DNA of 64,000 bases from Bog-159 sp963818855 (GTDB lineage Bacteria; Acidobacteriota; Terriglobia; Bryobacterales; Bryobacteraceae). The stretch spans positions 964,383-1,028,382 of the forward strand of contig CAWFUH010000003.1 of assembly GCA_963818855.1 (NCBI GenBank). Reading direction: 5' to 3'. Both the position numbers and the translations under genes were made by a program. A model generated the notes under the pieces. It did no database searches. It was given only the letters and a program-made list of their open reading frames with translations, and was not told where the DNA came from. Positions 24,394 to 31,177 of this stretch are shown here, in pieces (the stretch's first letter is position 1; each line of letters opens with the position of its first letter).

Positions 24394-24418
24394 AATCAAG
24401 GCTAAAGCCCGCCCTCCA
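24394..24418. repeat. Family B repeat, right of the family A element
   Basis: AATCAAGGCTAAAGCCCG is identical to 24188-24205, followed by the family tail CCCTCC. It flanks the family A element as an 18-bp direct repeat. Confidence 0.7.
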
Positions 24419-24436
24419 ATTAGCTATATTCGAGGT

Positions 24437-24982
24437 GTGAGGTATTTTCTCCGCCGCGGACAACCTCCCGTCTCCGGCATCCTCTTGGTCGAGAGCGGCT
24501 CCCGTCACCTCATCGAGCATGTCCTGCCGAGTCTTCGCCGCACCTACGGCCAGTCCATCCCCATCGATCTGGTCACCTGCTACACCGGCATGCCGCCAGG
24601 TATCCAGGCTGTCCATCACGTCACCGAACATCGCGGGCCGGGCGGACGCCGGCAGCTTTATCGCACGCTTGCCGCCCGCCATTACTCGATCATGGGCATG
24701 CTCTGTTCGGCCGAGCCCATCATGACTAAATGGAAATGGGCGCTGGCCGCGCGCCTGCCCGTGAAGATTTTCATTATTAACGAAAACGGCGATTACTTCT
24801 GGCTCGATCGCGGCCAATGGCGCACCATCCTGCACTTCGCCCTGTTCCGCGCCGGACTCACCGGTTCCGGCGCCGCCCGTACGCTGGCGCGATTGTGCGT
24901 GTTTCCGTTCACTTTGCTGTATCTGTTACTCTATGCATCAACTGTTCACATTCGCCGCGCTTTGCGTAGAGGCTACTCATGA
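24437..24982 (+). CDS. Conserved hypothetical protein with C-terminal membrane segment
   Basis: A 181-residue protein from GTG 24437 (GAGGTGTGAGG gives a weak ribosome site). The N-terminal half has a Rossmann-like run GILLVESGSRHLIEHVLPSL and PIDLVTCYTG. It then carries the conserved-looking MGMLCSAEPIMTKWKWALAA and FIINENGDYFWLDRGQW, and ends with a hydrophobic stretch FPFTLLYLLLYAS and a basic tail. I do not recognise the family; similar proteins exist in acidobacteria near cell-envelope or glycan genes, so a glycosyltransferase-related role is a guess. Its end overlaps the next gene as ATGA. Confidence 0.7.
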   Translation: MRYFLRRGQPPVSGILLVESGSRHLIEHVLPSLRRTYGQSIPIDLVTCYTGMPPGIQAVHHVTEHRGPGGRRQLYRTLAARHYSIMGMLCSAEPIMTKWKWALAARLPVKIFIINENGDYFWLDRGQWRTILHFALFRAGLTGSGAARTLARLCVFPFTLLYLLLYASTVHIRRALRRGYS

Positions 24983-25974
24983 AAGCTATTCAAGTTAAGG
25001 AAACCGGCGGACCCGACAAGATGGAGTTAGTGGATCTGCCGCAGCCTGTACCGGGGCCGGGCCAGGCCCTGGTTAAAATCGCCGCGTCCGGCGTCAACTT
25101 CATCGATGTTTATTTCCGCACCGGCCTGTACAAAGCCGAGTTGCCCATCACGCTGGGATCGGAAGGCGCCGGCACGGTCGAGTCCACCGGTCCCGATGTC
25201 AACCCCGATGTCACGCCCGATGCCACCGATGTTGCGCCGGGAGATCGCGTCGCGTATGCCATGGTGCGCGGCTCCTACGCCGAATACGCGCTGGTCCCCA
25301 CCGCGCAATTGGTGAAAATCCCCGCAGGCGTAGATTTCCAGACCGCTGCTGCCGCCATGCTGCAAGGTATGACCGCGCATTACCTGACGCATTCAACTTT
25401 CGCTCTTAAATCCGGCGATACCTGCCTGGTGCACGCCGCCGCGGGTGGCGTCGGCTCGCTGCTGGTGCAGATGGCCCACCGTATCGGCGCGCGCGTCTTC
25501 GGTACGGTTTCCACTGACGTCAAGGCTCAGATTGCCAAGACCGCCGGCGCCGATGAGATCATCTTATATACGCAGCAGGATTTCGACGCCGAGGTGAAAC
25601 GGCTCACCGGCGGCCGCGGCGTCGATGTGGTTTACGATTCGGTAGGCGCCACCACTTTTGCCAAGAGCTTGAACTGCCTGCGCCCGCGCGGCATGCTGGT
25701 GCTGTTTGGCCAGTCGAGCGGTCCGGTGCCGCCCTTCGATCCGAATATCTTGAATGCCAAGGGGTCGCTGTTTCTCACCCGGCCGTCACTGGCAAACTAC
25801 TGCTCCACGCGCGAGGAGCTGAAGTGGCGCGCCGGCGACGTGCTGGCCTGGGTGTCATCCGGCGCCTTGCGGGTCCGCGTGGACCGCGTGTTCCCGCTGG
25901 CCGCGGCCGCCGACGCCCATCGCGCGCTCGAAGGACGGCACACCGCCGGCAAACTTCTCCTGATCCCCCAGTAG
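24979..25974 (+). CDS. qor: NADPH:quinone oxidoreductase (zinc-independent MDR family)
   Basis: A 331-residue medium-chain reductase. The GroES-like N-terminal half has ASGVNFIDVYFRTGLY and LPITLGSEGAGTVE. The Rossmann half has the nucleotide motif VHAAAGGVGSLLVQMA (residues about 147-162) and DVVYDSVGATTFAKSL. No catalytic zinc cysteines are present, as expected for quinone reductases. A loop at about residues 74-86 carries a short Asp-Val/Pro repeat (DVNPDVTPDATDV), an insertion compared with what I expect for the family. Start overlaps the previous stop (ATGA), so it is translationally coupled. Confidence 0.93.
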   Translation: MKAIQVKETGGPDKMELVDLPQPVPGPGQALVKIAASGVNFIDVYFRTGLYKAELPITLGSEGAGTVESTGPDVNPDVTPDATDVAPGDRVAYAMVRGSYAEYALVPTAQLVKIPAGVDFQTAAAAMLQGMTAHYLTHSTFALKSGDTCLVHAAAGGVGSLLVQMAHRIGARVFGTVSTDVKAQIAKTAGADEIILYTQQDFDAEVKRLTGGRGVDVVYDSVGATTFAKSLNCLRPRGMLVLFGQSSGPVPPFDPNILNAKGSLFLTRPSLANYCSTREELKWRAGDVLAWVSSGALRVRVDRVFPLAAAADAHRALEGRHTAGKLLLIPQ

Positions 25975-25983
25975 CTCCCGCCA

Positions 25984-27816
25984 ATGAGCACCCAGACCAA
26001 GTTGACGCTCTCCTCGGTTCTGGTGATGACAACCATTGTCGTCATCATTTCGGCCCTCGATCTGGTCGATCAGATGGACGCGCAATTCCAGGCCACACTG
26101 GCACACGCCGAGCTGCTGAAGACCACCGCGTCCAGCACCATTGTCGAAACGGTCAATCGCAACCGGCAGCAGCCCTGGCGCGTAACCCTGCTCAATTCGA
26201 ACCTGGATCGCAACCTGATCAACATCATGAGCGCTTCGCACGCTCTGCTGGAGATTGCGGTCTGCGACAAAGACAATAAGATTCTGTTGGACAGCGATCC
26301 TAAATCGGTGGGGAAATATTTTCCGCCCGATCCGGATTTCGGGCCCGTGGTCACCGACACCAATTGGCTGCAAAAGGTCCGCATCCTCTACCAGCCGATT
26401 TCGTACCAGCTCTGGCAGGCGCTGGGGACACCCGGGAACCCGCAACTGTATGTCCGCGTGGTCATCTATCCACCGTTGATCAAGTCTCTGGATATCATGC
26501 CCACGCTGAAGAAAAGCGCCGGCGTGGCGCTCGCATCGGTGGGCGGCGCTCTTTGCATCACGCTGCTGTTTTCGATCATTGCCTTCCGGCCGCTGGGCCG
26601 CCTGGGACGCATGCTCGACCAGGTGGCCACGGGCGATTACGATCCGAGTGCGGTGGTGCCCGTTTCCCGCACCGGCGCCGATGAGTTCGGCATCATGGCG
26701 ACCAAGGTGAATCTGCTGGGCCAACAGCTGCGCGGCGCGCAATTCGATTTCTCCGATCTGCGCGGCAATTTTGAGCGGCTGCTGGACCAACTGGAGGACG
26801 CCGTGCTGATGTTTGGACGGGACCGCCGCCTGGTGGTGGCTTCCGGCGCGGTCGAGAAATTTTTGGGGAAAGTGCGCGCCGATCTCATCGGGCGCGCGCT
26901 TCCCGAAGTTTTCCCGCCCAACACTACGGTCGGCCTGATGCTGGCGCAAGCAGCCCAAACCGGCCGGCCCATTCGCAACCGGCGCGTGCCCATCACCAAT
27001 GACGATGGCTCGGCCGCATTCGTAGCATTGCTCTCCGTGGACATTTGGGAGTCTCTCAGCTCGGGCAACAATCCCGGTCGCGGTACCGGCCTGCTGGTGC
27101 GGCTGCGCGATCCGGAGGCCGCCCGCCAGGTGGGTCATCAATTGCAAACCGCGGACCGCCTCTCCGCCATCAGCCGCATCTCCGGCGGCGTGGCGCACGA
27201 GGTCAAAAACCCGCTCAATGCGATCCTGATGCACGTAGAACTGGCGCGCATGAAACTGGCGCGCGCCGACACCGACGTCGCGCCGCAGATGGAAATCATC
27301 TCACGCGAGATTCTCCGGCTGGACCGGGTGGTAAAGACTTTCCTGGATTTCACGCGGCCCATGGAATTGCATCCGGTGGAAGTTCCCCTGGACACTTTCG
27401 TGCGCGAAATCGTGGACCTGGCGGCGCCACAAGCGCAGGCGGTTGGCATCCGTGTTTCGGTCGGCGCGGAAACGGATGCGGCCAACATCCGCGTGGATCA
27501 GGACCTGATGAAGCAGGCCATTCTCAACGTGGTGGTCAACGCGATTCAGGCCATGCCGCACGGAGGCGAGTTGCGGATAGAGTGCGTCGTGCGGGACGAA
27601 GACGCCGAGATTCGCATCAGCGACACCGGTGCAGGCATCCCGCCCCAGTTGCGTGACAAGATTTTCCGGCTCTACTACACCACCAAGCCCGAGGGATCCG
27701 GAATCGGCCTGGCCATGACTTTCCGCATCGTCCAGTTGCACGAGGGCGCCATCGATTTCAGCAGCGAGCCGGGCAAGGGCACCACCTTCATCGTACGCCT
27801 GCCGCTCTCGGTTTGA
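25984..27816 (+). CDS. Membrane sensor histidine kinase (NtrB-like), orphan
   Basis: A 610-residue kinase. An N-terminal helix (about 8-27), a periplasmic sensor region (28-175), a second helix (178-200), HAMP (about 201-255) and a PAS-like domain (about 262-375) lead to HisKA with phospho-acceptor His405 in GGVAHEVKNPLNAIL, then HATPase with QAILNVVVNAIQAM (N box), DTGAGIP (G1) and GSGIGLAM (G2). It autophosphorylates and passes phosphate to a response regulator; none is encoded beside it. It starts nine bases after qor and probably shares its transcript. Signal unknown. Confidence 0.93.
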   Translation: MSTQTKLTLSSVLVMTTIVVIISALDLVDQMDAQFQATLAHAELLKTTASSTIVETVNRNRQQPWRVTLLNSNLDRNLINIMSASHALLEIAVCDKDNKILLDSDPKSVGKYFPPDPDFGPVVTDTNWLQKVRILYQPISYQLWQALGTPGNPQLYVRVVIYPPLIKSLDIMPTLKKSAGVALASVGGALCITLLFSIIAFRPLGRLGRMLDQVATGDYDPSAVVPVSRTGADEFGIMATKVNLLGQQLRGAQFDFSDLRGNFERLLDQLEDAVLMFGRDRRLVVASGAVEKFLGKVRADLIGRALPEVFPPNTTVGLMLAQAAQTGRPIRNRRVPITNDDGSAAFVALLSVDIWESLSSGNNPGRGTGLLVRLRDPEAARQVGHQLQTADRLSAISRISGGVAHEVKNPLNAILMHVELARMKLARADTDVAPQMEIISREILRLDRVVKTFLDFTRPMELHPVEVPLDTFVREIVDLAAPQAQAVGIRVSVGAETDAANIRVDQDLMKQAILNVVVNAIQAMPHGGELRIECVVRDEDAEIRISDTGAGIPPQLRDKIFRLYYTTKPEGSGIGLAMTFRIVQLHEGAIDFSSEPGKGTTFIVRLPLSV

Positions 27817-27843
27817 GCGGGCCGCTGTATTACAACCCTCAGC

Positions 27844-28248
27844 AATGCCACTTAGTTTTCGCGCGACCGAATGCCTGCATAAATTGTGGGGCAGGACTCC
27901 AGTCCTGCGGCCGACGTCCACGTCGGCCTGCTCGCGTTTGGAATGGCTGATTCCAAGCGCGAAGGGCGGGTCTTGGAGGACCCGCGCAGCCCCGTGTTCG
28001 TCATGTGGTGGCCAGCTCCGGTAAATAAGTGAGATGTATCTGTTAGCCGGGGTATGGTGTTTCCATGTTCTCTACCTCTGTAAAGCGCACCTCGGTAGAG
28101 CACGAGTTGAAATCGTTAAGCACGGTCACGTGCTACCGACGCGGATCCCGCACGCTATTCGTGGGCCGCAAGCCCATCCTGACAGACCTGGAGGTCTGCC
28201 CCACAAATTTATGCAGCATTCCCGGTATTGGGATAACTAAGTGACATT
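27844..28248. repeat. Family A element carrying about 200 bp of extra sequence
   Basis: Terminal inverted repeats AATGCCACTTAGTT (27844-27857) and AACTAAGTGACATT (28235-28248) match with one mismatch. The left half repeats the usual hairpins GCAGGAC-TCCA-GTCCTGC, GCCGACG-TCCA-CGTCGGC and a GCGGGTC arm; the right half has CAGACC-TGGA-GGTCTG and CTGCCCCAC. Between about 27990 and 28185 is unrelated sequence absent from the 179-bp copy, with a short non-convincing reading frame. Confidence 0.8.
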
Positions 28249-28263
28249 GAGACATTAGCCGGC

Positions 28264-28281
28264 GCGGGGCTCCAGCCCCGC
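28264..28281. repeat. Single family A type hairpin
   Basis: GCGGGGC-TCCA-GCCCCGC, perfect seven-bp stem with the TCCA loop. It is followed within 60 bp by further degraded pieces (GGGGCAGACCTCCGGGTC) ahead of the lipoprotein gene. Confidence 0.65.
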
Positions 28282-28395
28282 TGCAGCGAACCGTTTGGTT
28301 GCGGCTTGCCGCCATGCGGGGCAGACCTCCGGGTCGGGGTGCCCGCACTTCGCGCCACCGGTTCTCGGCGCGCTACAATCGAAGTTGCTACCGAG

Positions 28396-29022
28396 ATGCG
28401 TCCGCCACTCCATGAATTGCGTCCGTTCTTCGCCGGCTCACTAATCCTCCTGATCGTGCCGCTGGCTGGGTGCCTGCTGCACGCCACTAAACAAGCTGCC
28501 GCACCTCCGCCGCCGAAACCCGCCGTGGTGCAGCCGGCGCCCCCGGAGCCGTCGCTTTCCATCCCGCAAACCGCCATCGTGCTTCCCAGTCCACAAGACG
28601 TCAACCCGGACGCCATTCCGCATGAGCCCGCCCCGGCTCCCCCGCCGGAGAAGACCGAGGCTCCTCCCCCCGCCCGCCCCGTGCGCCGCGCGGCGACGCC
28701 ACAGAAGCCGGATACCGAACCTGAACCAGTCGAGGCAGCTCCGTCCACTCCCGCCGCGCCGGAGCAGGCGCCTATCCAGCCCCTCTTGAGCGGCGAGGAG
28801 CTAAAACGGATTCATATCACCATCGAAAACCGCAAGCACGAAATTGCCGACAAGCTGGCCCACATCGGCGGACATTTGACACGCCACAATGAAGCCCTCG
28901 TCGAGCGCATTAAATCTTTCATGACCCAGTGCGATGAAGCCGCAACGCGCGGCGATTACTCCCAAGCCGATTCCCTCTCCGAACGCGCCTTGGCGCTGGC
29001 CCGGGAACTGCAGGGTGAGTGA
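28396..29022 (+). CDS. Proline-rich lipoprotein
   Basis: A 208-residue protein with a lipoprotein signal (basic start, hydrophobic SLILLIVPLAG, lipobox LAGC at about residues 23-26). Next comes a Pro/Ala/Glu-rich, presumably extended region (about 35-130), then an alpha-helical C-terminal segment (LKRIHITIENRKHEIADKLA...SFMTQCDEAATRGDYSQADS) that looks like a coiled or TPR-like hairpin. This resembles envelope-spanning lipoproteins but no family is recognised. ATG 28396 is the only start that gives a proper signal peptide. It overlaps the next gene by eight bases. Confidence 0.75.
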   Translation: MRPPLHELRPFFAGSLILLIVPLAGCLLHATKQAAAPPPPKPAVVQPAPPEPSLSIPQTAIVLPSPQDVNPDAIPHEPAPAPPPEKTEAPPPARPVRRAATPQKPDTEPEPVEAAPSTPAAPEQAPIQPLLSGEELKRIHITIENRKHEIADKLAHIGGHLTRHNEALVERIKSFMTQCDEAATRGDYSQADSLSERALALARELQGE

Positions 29023-30094
29023 CGAATTTGCCGCACGCCGCCGGTTGGTCAGCGCCGGACTCGAAAACCGCGAGTTGGACGCCATGCTGCTCACCTCGCT
29101 GGCCAATGTCCGCTATCTGACCGGCTTCACCGGCAGTAACGCGGCTCTGCTGGTGCTGCCCGGCGAAGCCATCTTCTTCACCGACCCGCGTTACGCCATT
29201 CAATCCGGCCGCGAAGTCGCCTGCCGCCGGCGCGTTGCAAAAGGACCCATTCTTGCGGCCGTGGCAGCCATGGCGGCCGCCCAACGCTTGCGGCGGGTGG
29301 GCTTCGAGCCTGCGCATTTATCCTACGAAGCCTACGATAAACTGCGCTCCAACATACCGTTGAACGCGTCGCTGGAACCCGTGTCCGGATGGCTGGAAGC
29401 GCTTCGCATGCTGAAATCGGAAACCGAAATCGCGCTGATCCGCCGCTCTGTGGCCGCCAATTCCAAAGCGTTCGAGCGCGCGTCGCGGCGCATTCGCCCT
29501 GGCATGCGCGAGAGCGAACTGGCCGCCGAAATCGACCACCAGATGCGCCGCCTGGGAGCCGAGAAGCCTTCTTTTGAAACCATCGTGGCCGCCGGCGAGC
29601 GTTCCGCGCTGCCGCACGCCCGGCCCACCGGCGCGGTCTTAAAACCGCGGCAACTGCTGCTCATCGATATGGGCGCGTTCCTTGATGGATACGCGAGCGA
29701 CATGACTCGCATGCTCTTTCTGGGATTCCCCGGCCCGCAGGTCAAGCACCTGTACCGCGCCGTCCGGGAGGCTCAATTGGCGGCTATCGACGCCGTGCGT
29801 CCGGGAGTAACCGCCGCCCAGGTAGACCGCCGCGCCCGCCAGGTGCTTAAGACCTATAAGCTGGAGCGCACCTTCGTGCATTCCACCGGCCATGGCCTCG
29901 GCCTCGAAATTCACGAGTTGCCCCGCATCGGCAAGAAGGACCAGACACCGCTCGCCGCGGGTATGGCCATTACGATCGAGCCTGGCGTTTACCTGGAGGG
30001 CGTGGGCGGCGTCCGCATAGAAGATACCGTGGTGGTGACATCCACCGGCTGCGAAGTACTGACCCCCACCGGCAAAGAACTCCGCCTGCTATGA
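29015..30094 (+). CDS. Xaa-Pro aminopeptidase/dipeptidase (M24B family)
   Basis: A 359-residue metallopeptidase: creatinase-like N-terminal domain (NVRYLTGFTGSNAALLVLPG) followed by the pita-bread domain with metal ligands in LLIDMGAFLDGYASDMTRML (two Asp), HSTGHGLGLEIHE (His), ITIEPGVYLEG (Glu) and VRIEDTVVVT (Glu). It releases N-terminal residues before proline in the cytoplasm. GTG 29015 is chosen because the family N-terminus follows directly; the start overlaps the lipoprotein stop (GTGAGTGA). The next gene overlaps its stop. Usually written pepP or pepQ; which cannot be decided here. Confidence 0.93.
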   Translation: MSDEFAARRRLVSAGLENRELDAMLLTSLANVRYLTGFTGSNAALLVLPGEAIFFTDPRYAIQSGREVACRRRVAKGPILAAVAAMAAAQRLRRVGFEPAHLSYEAYDKLRSNIPLNASLEPVSGWLEALRMLKSETEIALIRRSVAANSKAFERASRRIRPGMRESELAAEIDHQMRRLGAEKPSFETIVAAGERSALPHARPTGAVLKPRQLLLIDMGAFLDGYASDMTRMLFLGFPGPQVKHLYRAVREAQLAAIDAVRPGVTAAQVDRRARQVLKTYKLERTFVHSTGHGLGLEIHELPRIGKKDQTPLAAGMAITIEPGVYLEGVGGVRIEDTVVVTSTGCEVLTPTGKELRLL

Positions 30095-30948
30095 CGCATC
30101 GGCCTGGTACGGCCGCCAATTCGGCGCGGTTGATAATGGACACCATGGACGATTCCGCCGCGGGCCGCTATTGGGAGCAGAACGCCGAAGCCTGGACGCG
30201 CCTGAGCCGCCGGGGCTACGACGTTTATCGCGACCTGATGAATACGCCTGCATTTCTAAATATGTTGCCCGCAATCGAGGGGAGGGTGGGGCTGGATGTA
30301 GGCTGCGGCGAAGGGCACAACACGCGCTTGCTGGCGGAGCGCGGGGCGTGCATGTTCGCTGTGGATGTGGCACCCACTTTTGTTCGCTATGCGCGCGAAG
30401 CGGAGCAGAGCGGCTCCGCCGACAACCGGTATAGCGCCGCCAGCGCGCAGCGTCTACCGTTTCGCGATGCGGTCTTCGACTTTGCGACGGCGTTCATGAG
30501 CCTGATGGACATGCCGGACCCGCGCGCCGCGCTGCGGGAAGCCTGGCGCGTCCTGAAGCCCGGCGGCTTTCTGCAATTTTCGATCACGCATCCCTGCTTC
30601 GATCCGCCCTATCGGCGGCTGCTGCGGGATGCGCGGGGTGCTGCCTACGCCGTGGAAGTTGGCGGTTACTTCGACGATACCGACGGACGTATCGATCGGT
30701 GGTTGTTCTCGGCCGCGCCGCCCGCGGCCAAAGCTGGCCTGGCGCAATTCCAGGTGCCGCGCTTCCATCGGCCGTTATCGGATTGGCTGAACGCAGTACT
30801 GAAGGCCGGGTTTCAAATCGAGCGGGTCGCGGAGCCTTGCGTTGACCGGGAGACCGCGCGGCGCTTCCCGGTGGTGGCGGATACGCGCGTGGTGGCATAT
30901 TTCCTGCATGTGCGTTGCCGCAAGGCTTGCGGCACTGAAGCCGCATAA
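30091..30948 (+). CDS. Class I SAM-dependent methyltransferase (UbiE/Methyltransf_11-like)
   Basis: A 285-residue methyltransferase with motif I GLDVGCGEGHNTRLLAERGA (about residues 67-86), acidic loop FAVDVAPTFVRYAR, motif II FDFATAFMSLMDMPDP and motif III LKPGGFLQFSITHP. The substrate is not deducible. ATG 30091 overlaps the peptidase stop (ATGA), suggesting coupling; an internal ATG at 30136 just before the conserved domain is an alternative. The 3' end contains a perfect hairpin, GCCGCAAG-G-CTTGCGGC (30917-30933), coding for the tail. Confidence 0.88.
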   Translation: MTHRPGTAANSARLIMDTMDDSAAGRYWEQNAEAWTRLSRRGYDVYRDLMNTPAFLNMLPAIEGRVGLDVGCGEGHNTRLLAERGACMFAVDVAPTFVRYAREAEQSGSADNRYSAASAQRLPFRDAVFDFATAFMSLMDMPDPRAALREAWRVLKPGGFLQFSITHPCFDPPYRRLLRDARGAAYAVEVGGYFDDTDGRIDRWLFSAAPPAAKAGLAQFQVPRFHRPLSDWLNAVLKAGFQIERVAEPCVDRETARRFPVVADTRVVAYFLHVRCRKACGTEAA

Positions 30949-31177
30949 GGAGCGGCGCATGCCTGCCCCACCTCCAGTTAAGCAGTCGCGGACCGGCGCG
31001 TGAGTCAATTTGACTCACGCGACCGGAGTGGCGGCGGTCGCTTTCAACCGCAAGCAAATGAAATCGTGTTGTGAGCGGACGGCAATCCTTTGGCAGCGCG
31101 ATTGCTTTGACGCCTGCAGCGCGCGCCGCTTAACGTAGGTGCGGCAAAGTTCTTGTTGGTGCGAAGTTATCTACCTT

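Noticed and set aside
28034..28240. 68-codon frame inside the cargo of the 405-bp repeat element
   Set aside because: Half of it is translated hairpin repeat; no homology recognised.
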